Positions 46,164 through 54,934 of a stretch of 64,000 nucleotides of DNA are shown here, in pieces. Source of the stretch: Fimenecus sp052169395 (lineage in GTDB: Bacteria; Bacillota; Clostridia; Oscillospirales; Acutalibacteraceae). Both the position numbers and the translations under genes were made by a program. Position 1 is the stretch's first letter, and every line of letters begins with the position of its first letter. The DNA is taken from positions 248,001-312,000 of the forward strand of contig JBQNCN010000002.1 in the NCBI GenBank assembly GCA_052169395.1. Reading direction: 5' to 3'. Under the pieces are notes generated by a model. It was given only the letters and a program-made list of their open reading frames with translations. It did not search any database and had not been told where the DNA came from.

Positions 46164-46754
46164 ATGAGCGGGCTTGATAAAATTATTTCAGATATAACCG
46201 AACAGTCCAAATTGCGTTCTGATGAACTTTTGAGGACTTCTCGGGAAGAGGCTGAAAGGCTTTTATCTGAAAGTCATCAAAAGGCTCTTGCTGAAAAAGA
46301 ACAAAGGCAAAAGAAGCTTGATGAAAAGCTTTCCGTACTTGAAAATAATTCAAGAGCTTCGGCAAGGCTTGCGTCATCAAAAATAATTTTAACGGCAAAA
46401 CATGAGGCTGCCGCTGAAATGCTTTGCAAGGCTGTTGCGATAATAGACGGACTTTCAAAAAAGGAATATTTTGAAATTATTAAAAAGCTTATACTGAAAA
46501 ACGCTCGTAAGGGAGAGGATGGGATTATTCGTTTTTCAAAAACGGATTCAAAAAGACTTCCGCAGAATTTCCTTGAGAGTATAGAAAAAAATCTTGACGG
46601 AGCAAAGCTTACGCTTGGAAAGCCTGCGGATATAAATGACGGGTTTATTTTGTCGTATGGACTTGTTGATGTAAATTGCACCTTTGATGCTGTAACATCG
46701 GATAAGTCGGATGAAATAAATGACGGTCTGAATAAAATCTTATTCGAGGCTTAA
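46164..46754 (+). CDS. ntpE: V-type ATPase subunit E
   Basis: A protein of 196 residues. The N-terminal helical half (LDKIISDITEQSKLRSDELLRTSREEAERLL) and the C-terminal globular part (VNCTFDAVTSDKSDEINDGLNKILF) fit the peripheral-stalk E subunit. The start is ATG at 46164; a TTG three codons earlier overlaps the K gene. Confidence 0.88.
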   Translation: MSGLDKIISDITEQSKLRSDELLRTSREEAERLLSESHQKALAEKEQRQKKLDEKLSVLENNSRASARLASSKIILTAKHEAAAEMLCKAVAIIDGLSKKEYFEIIKKLILKNARKGEDGIIRFSKTDSKRLPQNFLESIEKNLDGAKLTLGKPADINDGFILSYGLVDVNCTFDAVTSDKSDEINDGLNKILFEA

Positions 46755-46755
46755 A

Positions 46756-47721
46756 ATGAATGAAAAATATGCCTTCGGTGTGGCAATGTGCCGTGCAAAA
46801 GAAAATTCACTTTTAAGCAGACAGGATATAGATGAAATTGCTGCAGCACCTAGCTATAAAAGAGCAATTGAGCTGCTTTCAAATAAGGGCTATGACACAC
46901 GGGGCGGCTATGATTATGAGGAGTTTTTAAAGCTTCGTATGAATGATGCTATTGAAACGGTTAAGTCGGCGGCTGAAAACTCAGAACTTTTAAATATTCT
47001 TTTTGTTAAGAATGATTTTCATAATTTAAAAACCGCTTTAAAGGGTAAAAAGAGTGAAACTGAATATGATAAATTCTTTGAGCCGTTCGGCATTTGCACT
47101 TATGAGGTTTTAAAAAAATCTGTAGAGGAAAATGATTTTTCATATCTTCCCGAGCTTATGCGAGAAACTGCGGAAAAAGCGAATGAGCTTTTGCAAAAGA
47201 CCGGTTCCGGTCAGCTTTGTGATATAGTATGTGATAGAGGTGCTATGTCGGCTATGCTTTGTCTTGCTGAAAAGTCAAAGGATGAAGTTCTTATAAGTTA
47301 TGCAAAAAATGTTGTGCTTTGTGCAGATGTTAAAATTCTTTTAAGATGCGCCAAGACTGAAAAGCCTAAAAGCTTTATGGAGGAGGCGCTTTGTAAAATT
47401 CCCGGCATTGATTTTTCAAAGCTTGAAGATTCAGCTTTAAAAGGAGAAAGTGAGTTTATAGATGCTCTTTCGGAACTGGGATTTTCTAAGTTTAAAGAAA
47501 AAATTGATGAAGGTTTCTTCAGTTTTGAAAAATATTGTGATGATATTTTAATGGAGAATTTTAAAATGTCAAAATATACCGCTTTCGGTCTTTCACCGAT
47601 TGCAGCATATTATTATGCCGTAAGTGCCGAGGTTATGTGTTTGCGGATTATATTGTCTGGAAAGCTTAACGGTGCCGAGGAAAAAGTTGTTCGCAGCAGA
47701 ATAAGGGAGCTTTATGTATAA
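46756..47721 (+). CDS. ntpC: V-type ATPase subunit C (d-type)
   Basis: A protein of 321 residues, all-helical, ending in SPIAAYYYAVSAEVMCLRIILSGKLNGAEEKVVRSRIRELYV, the well-kept end of bacterial/archaeal subunit C, which links the rotor shaft to the K ring. It starts one base after the E stop and overlaps the F start by eight bases. Confidence 0.9.
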   Translation: MNEKYAFGVAMCRAKENSLLSRQDIDEIAAAPSYKRAIELLSNKGYDTRGGYDYEEFLKLRMNDAIETVKSAAENSELLNILFVKNDFHNLKTALKGKKSETEYDKFFEPFGICTYEVLKKSVEENDFSYLPELMRETAEKANELLQKTGSGQLCDIVCDRGAMSAMLCLAEKSKDEVLISYAKNVVLCADVKILLRCAKTEKPKSFMEEALCKIPGIDFSKLEDSALKGESEFIDALSELGFSKFKEKIDEGFFSFEKYCDDILMENFKMSKYTAFGLSPIAAYYYAVSAEVMCLRIILSGKLNGAEEKVVRSRIRELYV

Positions 47722-48028
47722 AACGGTTGTTATAGGTGACAGGGACAGTATTTACGGATTTAAATCTTTAGGTCTTGACATAATCCCCGTCAATGAAAAA
47801 AAAGAAGCTTATGAGGTAGTGAAAAAAGCTGCGGCAAATGGCACTTATGCCGTAATTTTTGTAACTGAAAAGGTGTTCTTCGAAATAAAAGATATTAGCG
47901 AGCATTATAAGGAACAGCCATATCCCGTCATACTTCCGATACCAGGAGTTAGCGGAAATACGGGAGAGGGATCAAAAAATGTTACCGACTGCATAAAAAG
48001 AGCTGTCGGCTCTGATATTGTCGGATAG
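47714..48028 (+). CDS. ntpF: V-type ATPase subunit F
   Basis: A protein of 104 residues, MYKTVVIGDRDSIYGFKSLGLDIIPV and PVILPIPGVSGNTGEGSKNVTDCIKRAVGSDIV, the small Rossmann-like shaft subunit F. The GDxDSxxGFxxxG motif is present. Confidence 0.92.
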   Translation: MYKTVVIGDRDSIYGFKSLGLDIIPVNEKKEAYEVVKKAAANGTYAVIFVTEKVFFEIKDISEHYKEQPYPVILPIPGVSGNTGEGSKNVTDCIKRAVGSDIVG

Positions 48029-48038
48029 GAAGGTAAAG

Positions 48039-49811
48039 ATGAACAAACCAACGATTTTAAAGGTTGCGGGACCGCTTGTTGTCGCGCAAAATATGAAAAA
48101 CGCCGATATGTTTGACGTTGTGAGAGTTTCAAATGAAAGACTTATCGGTGAAATAATTGAAATGCACGGAGATCTTGCGTCCATTCAGGTTTATGAAGAT
48201 ACTGCGGGGCTTGGACCGGGAGAACCTGTAGAAAGTACAGGGGAGCCACTTTCAGTAGAACTTGGACCTGGACTTATAGGCGGGATTTTTGACGGAATTC
48301 AAAGACCGCTTGTTGAAATCATGAAAAAAGATGGAAGCCTTTTGAAACGAGGTGTTGAAGCACCTGCACTTTCCCGTGAAAAAAAATGGCATTTTTTGCC
48401 TAATCTTTCTGTAGGAGATGAAATAACGGCGGGTGATGTGCTGGGATTTGTTGATGAAACGCCTACTGTCAAACATAAAATACTAACACCGTTTAAGGTT
48501 TCAGGAAAAATTCTTGAACTTAATGAAGGCGACTTCACAGTGTCAGATACGATAGGAACGGCTGAAACCGAAAATGGTGAGAAAATAGAGCTTAAGCTTA
48601 TGAGCAAGTGGCCTGTAAGACAGGGTAGACCTGTAAAGAGAAAGTTATCACCGGATATTCCTCTTGTAACGGGTCAGAGAATAATAGATACATTTTTTCC
48701 GATTGCAAAGGGAGGCACTGCGACAATTCCGGGACCTTTCGGGTCGGGAAAAACAGTTATTCAACACCAGCTTGCAAAGTGGGCTGCCGCTGATATTGTA
48801 GTTTATATAGGCTGTGGAGAACGTGGAAACGAAATGACTGATGTTTTAAATGAGTTCCCCACTCTTAAAGATCCCAAAACAGGCAGAAGCCTTATGGAAA
48901 GAACCATTCTTATTGCAAATACATCAGATATGCCGGTTGCCGCACGTGAGGCATCAATTTATACAGGTATAACAATAGCTGAATATTTCAGAGATATGGG
49001 ATATTCCGTTGCACTTTTGGGTGATTCCACTTCAAGATGGGCAGAGGCTCTTCGTGAGATGAGCGGACGTCTTGAGGAGATGCCGGGTGAGGAGGGCTAT
49101 CCTGCATATCTTGGCTCAAGACTTGCGCAGTTTTATGAAAGAGCAGGTAGAGTTAAAACTCTTGGAAGTGAAGATAACGAGGGTTCTCTTTCAGTTATCG
49201 GTGCGGTATCTCCGCCGGGCGGCGATATTTCAGAGCCTGTTTCTCAGGCTACTCTCCGTATTGTAAAGGTTTTTTGGGGACTTGACTCAAATCTTGCTTA
49301 TCAAAGACATTTCCCTGCAATTAACTGGCTTTCTTCATACAGTCTTTATTCAGATACTCTTGGTCAATGGTTTGATGAAAATGTAAATGATAAATGGAGT
49401 TCTTTGCGTGTACGAATGATGGCTCTACTTTCAGAAGAGGCAAGTCTTAATGAAATAGTAAAGCTTGTCGGTATGGATGCTTTGGGTGCTCTTGATAGAC
49501 TGAAAATGGAAACTGCAAGATCGATTCGTGAGGATTATTTGCAGCAGGACAGTTTCAATGAAGTAGATACATATGCTTCACATGAAAAACAGTTTATCAT
49601 GATGAATCTTGTTATGAGTTATTATGATGAGTGTAAAAAGGCTCTTGAACAAGGAACAAATATTGAAAAGCTTGCAAATCTTGCCGTGAGAGAACGTATA
49701 GGCAGATTTAAATATGTTCACGAAAATGATATAAAAGAGCAAGCGGAGGATATATCAAGACAGCTTCTTGAGGAAATTGGTGCGGCTTCCGCTGAAAAGG
49801 AGGATTTCTGA
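48039..49811 (+). CDS. ntpA: V-type ATPase catalytic subunit A
   Basis: A protein of 590 residues with Walker A GPFGSGKTVIQHQ (about 232), the non-homologous insert of A subunits (about 110-200), GERGNEMTDVL and SVALLGDSTSRWAEALREMSGRLEEMPGEEGYPAYL. It is the nucleotide-hydrolysing subunit. The ATG at 48039 has AGGAAGG upstream; the longer frame runs back into the F gene. The stop overlaps the B start. Confidence 0.95.
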   Translation: MNKPTILKVAGPLVVAQNMKNADMFDVVRVSNERLIGEIIEMHGDLASIQVYEDTAGLGPGEPVESTGEPLSVELGPGLIGGIFDGIQRPLVEIMKKDGSLLKRGVEAPALSREKKWHFLPNLSVGDEITAGDVLGFVDETPTVKHKILTPFKVSGKILELNEGDFTVSDTIGTAETENGEKIELKLMSKWPVRQGRPVKRKLSPDIPLVTGQRIIDTFFPIAKGGTATIPGPFGSGKTVIQHQLAKWAAADIVVYIGCGERGNEMTDVLNEFPTLKDPKTGRSLMERTILIANTSDMPVAAREASIYTGITIAEYFRDMGYSVALLGDSTSRWAEALREMSGRLEEMPGEEGYPAYLGSRLAQFYERAGRVKTLGSEDNEGSLSVIGAVSPPGGDISEPVSQATLRIVKVFWGLDSNLAYQRHFPAINWLSSYSLYSDTLGQWFDENVNDKWSSLRVRMMALLSEEASLNEIVKLVGMDALGALDRLKMETARSIREDYLQQDSFNEVDTYASHEKQFIMMNLVMSYYDECKKALEQGTNIEKLANLAVRERIGRFKYVHENDIKEQAEDISRQLLEEIGAASAEKEDF

Positions 49812-51196
49812 TGCCGAGAGAGTACAGAACAGCACAGGAAGTGGCAGGTCCTTTAATGCTTGTAAAGGGCGTTGAAGATGTCAAGTATGATGAGCTTGGA
49901 GAAATAGAACTTGAGAATGGTGATTTAAGGCGTTGCAGAGTTCTTGAAATAAACGGATCTGATGCACTTGTACAGCTTTTTGAAAGCAGTACGGGAATAA
50001 ATCTTGAAACCTCAAAGATAAGATTCTTAGGGAGAATGATGGAACTTCCCGTTTCCGAAGATATGTTAGGCAGAGTTTTTGACGGACTTGGCAGAGCTAT
50101 TGATGGTGGGCCTGATATAATTCCCGACAAAAGAATGAATGTAAACGGACTTCCGATGAATCCTGCGGCAAGAGCTTATCCTGAGGAATTTATTCAAACG
50201 GGAATATCCGCTATTGATGGACTTAATACTCTTGTAAGAGGTCAGAAACTTCCTATATTTTCCGCTTCCGGTCTTCCGCATTCACAACTTGCCGCACAGA
50301 TTGCAAGACAGGCAAAGGTAAGGGGTACCGATGAAAAATTTGCAGTTGTTTTTGCAGCAATGGGTATTACGTTTGAGGAAAGTCAGTTCTTCATTGAATC
50401 ATTTAGAGAAACCGGTGCTTTAGATAGAACCGTTATGTTTTCAAATCTTGCAAATGATCCTGCAATAGAAAGACTTTCAACGCCTAAAATGGCACTTACG
50501 GCTGCGGAATATTTAGCTTTTGACTGTGATATGCATGTGCTTGTAATTATGACTGATATTACAAACTATGCTGATGCTTTGCGTGAAGTTTCAGCAGCAC
50601 GCAAGGAGGTTCCGGGCAGAAGAGGCTACCCTGGATATATGTATACCGACTTTGCAACACTTTATGAAAGAGCTGGTAGACAGCGTGGAAAAAAAGGGTC
50701 AATTACTATGATACCGATTTTAACAATGCCTGAAGATGATAAAACACATCCTATCCCGGATCTTACAGGATACATTACCGAGGGTCAGATTATTCTTTCA
50801 AGAGATTTGTATCGCTGTGGCTTTAAGCCGCCTATAAATGTTCTTCCTTCTCTTTCAAGACTTAAGGATAAGGGAATAGGTGAGGGCAAAACAAGAGAGG
50901 ACCATAAGGGTACGATGAACCAGCTTTTTGCAGCTTATGCAAGAGGTAAGGATGCAAAGGAACTTTCGGTTGTTTTAGGAGAAGCGGCACTTACAGATAT
51001 TGATAAACTTTATGCGAAGTTTTCAGATGAATTTGAAGATAAATATATAAATCAGGGTTATAATGCGGATCGTTCTATTGAAGAAACACTTGATTTGGGA
51101 TGGGAACTTTTAAGAATTTTGCCCAGATCCGAGCTTAAACGTATTCAGGATAAGGATTTGGATAAGTATTACGGTGAACAGGTAGTTAAAGAATAA
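49811..51196 (+). CDS. ntpB: V-type ATPase subunit B
   Basis: A protein of 461 residues, PREYRTAQEVAGPLMLVKGVEDVKYDELGEI at the start, then GLPHSQLAAQIARQA (the non-catalytic P-loop replacement) and EVSAARKEVPGRRGYPGYMYTDFATLYERAGR. It alternates with A in the head. AAGGAGG precedes the ATG; overlaps with A and D are one base or so. Confidence 0.95.
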   Translation: MPREYRTAQEVAGPLMLVKGVEDVKYDELGEIELENGDLRRCRVLEINGSDALVQLFESSTGINLETSKIRFLGRMMELPVSEDMLGRVFDGLGRAIDGGPDIIPDKRMNVNGLPMNPAARAYPEEFIQTGISAIDGLNTLVRGQKLPIFSASGLPHSQLAAQIARQAKVRGTDEKFAVVFAAMGITFEESQFFIESFRETGALDRTVMFSNLANDPAIERLSTPKMALTAAEYLAFDCDMHVLVIMTDITNYADALREVSAARKEVPGRRGYPGYMYTDFATLYERAGRQRGKKGSITMIPILTMPEDDKTHPIPDLTGYITEGQIILSRDLYRCGFKPPINVLPSLSRLKDKGIGEGKTREDHKGTMNQLFAAYARGKDAKELSVVLGEAALTDIDKLYAKFSDEFEDKYINQGYNADRSIEETLDLGWELLRILPRSELKRIQDKDLDKYYGEQVVKE

Positions 51197-51885
51197 TGGC
51201 AAGACTTAATGTAAATCCTACAAGAATGGAGTTGACAAGGCTTAAATCGAGACTTGTCGTGGCAAGGCGTGGGCATAAGCTTTTGAAGGATAAACGAGAT
51301 GAGCTTATGAGGCGTTTTATGCTTCTTGTGCGTGAAAACAGAGCGCTTCGCAAAGAGGTTGAAAAGGGCGTTGCGGATGCAAATTCACATATGGCGCTTG
51401 CACGTTCAGTTATGAGTGATGCCGCTATTAATACCGCTCTTTTAATGCCTTCTCAGAAAATGAACCTTGCTCTTTCCACAAAGGATGTTATGAGCATTAA
51501 GCTACCGAAAATTTCTGCCGAGTTTAAAAAGTCGGATGAAAATGAAATGTATTCATATGGATTTGCCTTTACATCTTCCGAGCTTGATGATGCAGTACTT
51601 TCACTTTCTGAACTTCTACCCAAAATGATTAAGCTTGCTGAAATTGAAAAATCTTGTCAGCTTATGGCAGTTGAGATTGAGCGCACAAGAAGAAGAGTAA
51701 ATGCACTTGAATATGTTATGATACCTCAGTATGAGGAAACCATTAAATATATTCAGATGCGTCTTGATGAGAATGAGCGTTCGTCAACAACAAGGCTTAT
51801 GAAAGTAAAGGCACAGATGGCAGAGGAAGAGCGTAGAAAGGCTCTTTCTGAAATTGAAAAACAGGCACGCAGCTTTACTGCGTAA
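51196..51885 (+). CDS. ntpD: V-type ATPase subunit D
   Basis: A protein of 229 residues beginning ARLNVNPTRMELTRLKSRLVVARRGHKLLKDKRDELMRRF, the rotor-shaft D subunit, with the long antiparallel coiled coil. Last gene of the operon, ended by a terminator. Confidence 0.94.
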   Translation: MARLNVNPTRMELTRLKSRLVVARRGHKLLKDKRDELMRRFMLLVRENRALRKEVEKGVADANSHMALARSVMSDAAINTALLMPSQKMNLALSTKDVMSIKLPKISAEFKKSDENEMYSYGFAFTSSELDDAVLSLSELLPKMIKLAEIEKSCQLMAVEIERTRRRVNALEYVMIPQYEETIKYIQMRLDENERSSTTRLMKVKAQMAEEERRKALSEIEKQARSFTA

Positions 51886-51887
51886 TT

Positions 51888-51909
51888 AAGCGGCGTAAGC
51901 CGCTTTTTT
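51888..51909 (+). terminator. V-ATPase operon terminator
   Basis: AAGCGGC/GCCGCTT with a GTAA loop and a T-run. It stands 15 bases before the pepD ATG, so its T-run abuts the pepD Shine-Dalgarno (TTAGGAGAAA). Some read-through into pepD is likely. Confidence 0.85.
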
Positions 51910-51920
51910 AGGAGAAAAAT

Positions 51921-53354
51921 ATGTTGGAAAATTTACAGCCGCAAAGACCGTTTTATTATTTTGAAGAGCTTACAAAAATTCCGAGACCGTCGTATCACGA
52001 GGAAAAAATTGCAAAATATATTGCGGATTTTGCAAAAAAAAGAGGACTTGAACATTATACGGATGAGTATATGAATGTGATAATTATTAAAGAGGCATCC
52101 GTAGGTTATGAAAATGAAGCACCGCTTATTCTTCAGGGTCATACCGACATGGTATGTGAAAAGGAGCGAGGTGTTGAGATAGACTTTGAAAATGATTCAC
52201 TTGATATTTTTATTGACGGCGATTTTATAAAAGCAAGAGGAACAACTCTTGGCGGAGATGACGGTGTGGCAGTTGCATATATGCTTGCACTGCTTGATGA
52301 TGAAACTTTGAATCATCCGAGGCTGGAGTGTATTTTTACCACTGCTGAGGAGTTCGGTATGGATGGTGCAAGGGGACTGTCTGTTGAAAAGCTCAAGGGT
52401 AAAATGCTTTTAAATCTTGACAGTGAGGAAGAAGGAGAGGTGCTTGCGTCATGTGCAGGTGGCGGTCAAGTGGATATTTCTCTTACGGTTGAAAGAGAAA
52501 CGGAAGCCGAAAATCCATATAAGATTTTGGTATCGGGACTTTTGGGAGGACATAGCGGCACCGAAATAGATAAAGGGCGTGCAAATGCATCAAAGCTTAT
52601 GATAAGGATTTTAAAGGCGTTTTGTGATGAGGGTGTTGTATTCGGTCTTGCGGAACTTTTTGGAGGCGAAAAAGATAACGCCATACCTACATATAGCGAG
52701 TCAATTGTTGATATAGGTGATTTATCAAAGGCGGCAGATATTGTTTCAGAATTTGAAAAGGTTTTTAAAGAGGAATTCAAAGATACGGATAGTGATATTA
52801 AGCTTGAAATAACAAAATGTGAATATAATGGAAAAGTTCTTTCTGACAGTTCTACAAAAAAGGTGATATTACTTTGCAATGAACTTCCGACAGGTATTAT
52901 AAAAATGAGTGAGGATATTGAAAACTTTGTTCAGACCTCGCTTAATATGGGTGTTTTAGTACTTAAAGAAAATACACTGGATATATGTTTTTCAATTCGT
53001 TCTTCAAAGAGCAGTGATTACGGTGAGCTTTCAGAAAAAGTTTGCAAAATTGCGAAAAAATATGGTGCCGAAACAAAGCAATCCGGAGAATATCCCGCTT
53101 GGGAATGGTTGGAAAACTCTCCGCTTAGAGATAAACTCCAAAGCGTTTATAAGGATATTTTTGGAAAAGAGCTTGTGATAAAGGCTATTCATGCAGGGGT
53201 TGAATGCGGACTTCTTTCAAAGAAGATATCAGGACTTGATGCCGTTTCAATGGGACCGAATTTATACGATATTCATACTCCCAGAGAAAGACTCTCTATA
53301 AGTTCATTTGCAAGAACCTATGAATTTGTAAAAGCGATTATTGAGGCAAAATGA
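51921..53354 (+). CDS. pepD: Aminoacyl-histidine dipeptidase, M20C
   Basis: A protein of 477 residues with the dinuclear zinc motifs of M20 peptidases: QGHTDMVCEK (about 74-83), GGDDG (about 112-116), TAEEFGMDGARGL (about 138-150) and the C-terminal AIHAGVECGLL. The GLLGGHSGTEIDKGRANA block is the M20C dimerisation region. It cleaves Xaa-His and related dipeptides in the cytoplasm. AGGAG precedes the ATG, and the stop overlaps the next gene by four bases. Confidence 0.92.
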   Translation: MLENLQPQRPFYYFEELTKIPRPSYHEEKIAKYIADFAKKRGLEHYTDEYMNVIIIKEASVGYENEAPLILQGHTDMVCEKERGVEIDFENDSLDIFIDGDFIKARGTTLGGDDGVAVAYMLALLDDETLNHPRLECIFTTAEEFGMDGARGLSVEKLKGKMLLNLDSEEEGEVLASCAGGGQVDISLTVERETEAENPYKILVSGLLGGHSGTEIDKGRANASKLMIRILKAFCDEGVVFGLAELFGGEKDNAIPTYSESIVDIGDLSKAADIVSEFEKVFKEEFKDTDSDIKLEITKCEYNGKVLSDSSTKKVILLCNELPTGIIKMSEDIENFVQTSLNMGVLVLKENTLDICFSIRSSKSSDYGELSEKVCKIAKKYGAETKQSGEYPAWEWLENSPLRDKLQSVYKDIFGKELVIKAIHAGVECGLLSKKISGLDAVSMGPNLYDIHTPRERLSISSFARTYEFVKAIIEAK

Positions 53355-54037
53355 CAGAAATTCAAAAGCGGCTTTTTGAGCTTTGTGATGAGGAATATGC
53401 TACTTTTCAAAGACGGCTTATTCCGAATATTTTACCTGAAAGTATAATAGGTGTAAGAACTCACGAATTAAGAGTACTTGCAAAAGAAATTAAAAATATT
53501 CCTGAAGGAAAAAGGTTGTTAAATTCGGCTCCGCATAAGTATTTTGAAGAAAATCAAATTCACTGTTTTATTTTATCCGAATTTAAGAATTTTGAATGCT
53601 GCATATCAGAAACTGAAAAATTTCTTCCATATATTGATAATTGGGCAACCTGTGATATGTTTTCTCCAAAATGTTTTAAGAAAAATAAAACAGTTTTACT
53701 TCCATATATAAAAAAATGGATAAAATCTGAGCATACATATACAGTACGTTTTGCAGCGGGTATGCTTATGCGATATTTTCTGGATGATGATTTTAATGAA
53801 GACTATCTTTATATTATTGCAGATATAAAATCAGAGGAATATTATGTAAATATGATGATTGCATGGTATTTTGCAACGGCACTTGCAAAACAGTATGACA
53901 GTACGTTGCCGTTTATTATTGAACATAAATTAAATTCTTGGGTACATAATAAAACTATTCAGAAAGCTGTTGAGAGTTATCGTATAACTCCTGAACAAAA
54001 GAGCTTTCTTAAAACTCTTAAAATAAATTCAAAATAA
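53351..54037 (+). CDS. AlkD-like DNA alkylation repair protein (HEAT-repeat)
   Basis: A protein of 228 residues. FQRRLIPNILPESIIGVRTHELRVLAKEI and TVRFAAGMLMRYFLDDDFNEDYL are the HEAT-like repeats of the AlkD/DNA-alkylation-repair family. DNWATCDMFSPKCF near residue 95 fits the conserved Trp/Asp-containing loop that faces the damaged base. It would remove alkylated purines without base flipping. Translationally coupled to pepD, though no shared role is evident. Confidence 0.85.
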   Translation: MTEIQKRLFELCDEEYATFQRRLIPNILPESIIGVRTHELRVLAKEIKNIPEGKRLLNSAPHKYFEENQIHCFILSEFKNFECCISETEKFLPYIDNWATCDMFSPKCFKKNKTVLLPYIKKWIKSEHTYTVRFAAGMLMRYFLDDDFNEDYLYIIADIKSEEYYVNMMIAWYFATALAKQYDSTLPFIIEHKLNSWVHNKTIQKAVESYRITPEQKSFLKTLKINSK

Positions 54038-54068
54038 AAAAGACGGAACTTTTTCTCCGTCTTTTTTT
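54036..54068. terminator. Bidirectional terminator
   Basis: AGACGGA/TCCGTCT with A-run and T-run on either side. It ends the AlkD-like gene (+) and the pilus operon (-), which converge here. Confidence 0.88.
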
Positions 54069-54074
54069 ATTAAG

Positions 54075-54899
54075 TTAATGAATTTTATCTTTCTTCTTTA
54101 TTTTATGATTAATCAAATGAATGCTTATAAGTATAATCGAAAATAATAAGGTCAAACTTGCTGCAGTGTATTTGAAATTTATTAAGATAGCGTCGGATTG
54201 AATAAACGAAGGATTATTTACATTTATTCTTACACCTCGTACTAAAAGTCTGTGAGTATTTACAGCATAAGGAGTACAGGTAATAAGCGTAATTATATCT
54301 TCGTTTTTCTGAATATCCAAATTATAAATCTCTTGCGGAAGAACAGTGCGTATATCGCATACTTCATATGTAAAAATTTTATCAAGCACTTTTATTGAAA
54401 ATGTATCACCTAACTCAAGATTGTTTAAATCTGTGAAAAGTTTTGCAGCAGGAAGGCCCCTATGTCCTGTTATTACTGAATGAGTATTTTTTTCACCTGT
54501 GGGAAAAGACGAGCCTTCAAGATGACCTGCATAGTGATCCAGCACACTGTCCGATGTTCCGTGATAAATTGGAAGATTTACGTTTATCTTAGGAATTGAT
54601 ATATGCCCTATCATTCCATTTCCGTTAATGTTGAGGATGTTTTTATAATAATCATTTGTCGGAGCTCCGTTGATAAATGAAAAATGTTTTTTTACAAGTT
54701 CTTCATTATATTTTTCGGCATCATAAAAAAACTTTCTTTTTTCAGTTTCAGACATAGCACTAACTTTTTTTTCATAGTCTGATGTAGCTTGCGCAGCTCC
54801 GATTTTATTTAGATAATTACTTATACTGGGATAGAGTGCGGTCAAAATCCCTGTTAAAAATATTATCGCCAATATAATATTTGATGATTTTTTTTTCAT
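54075..54899 (-). CDS. srtC: Class C (pilin-polymerising) sortase
   Basis: A protein of 274 residues with an N-terminal membrane helix (about 7-24) and a C-terminal one (about 242-265), the two-anchor layout of class C sortases. Catalytic residues are His146 (TGHRGLP), Cys208 (LITCTPY) and Arg217 (THRLLVRG). I do not see the Asp-Pro-aromatic lid motif common in this class between residues 40 and 95. It would link pilin subunits through their LPXTG-type signals. Last gene of the pilus operon, 35 bp after the major pilin. Confidence 0.92.
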   Translation of the reverse strand: MKKKSSNIILAIIFLTGILTALYPSISNYLNKIGAAQATSDYEKKVSAMSETEKRKFFYDAEKYNEELVKKHFSFINGAPTNDYYKNILNINGNGMIGHISIPKINVNLPIYHGTSDSVLDHYAGHLEGSSFPTGEKNTHSVITGHRGLPAAKLFTDLNNLELGDTFSIKVLDKIFTYEVCDIRTVLPQEIYNLDIQKNEDIITLITCTPYAVNTHRLLVRGVRINVNNPSFIQSDAILINFKYTAASLTLLFSIILISIHLINHKIKKKDKIH

Positions 54900-54934
54900 T
54901 AAAATAAATTAAGAAAGTGTTTTGTTAATGACTC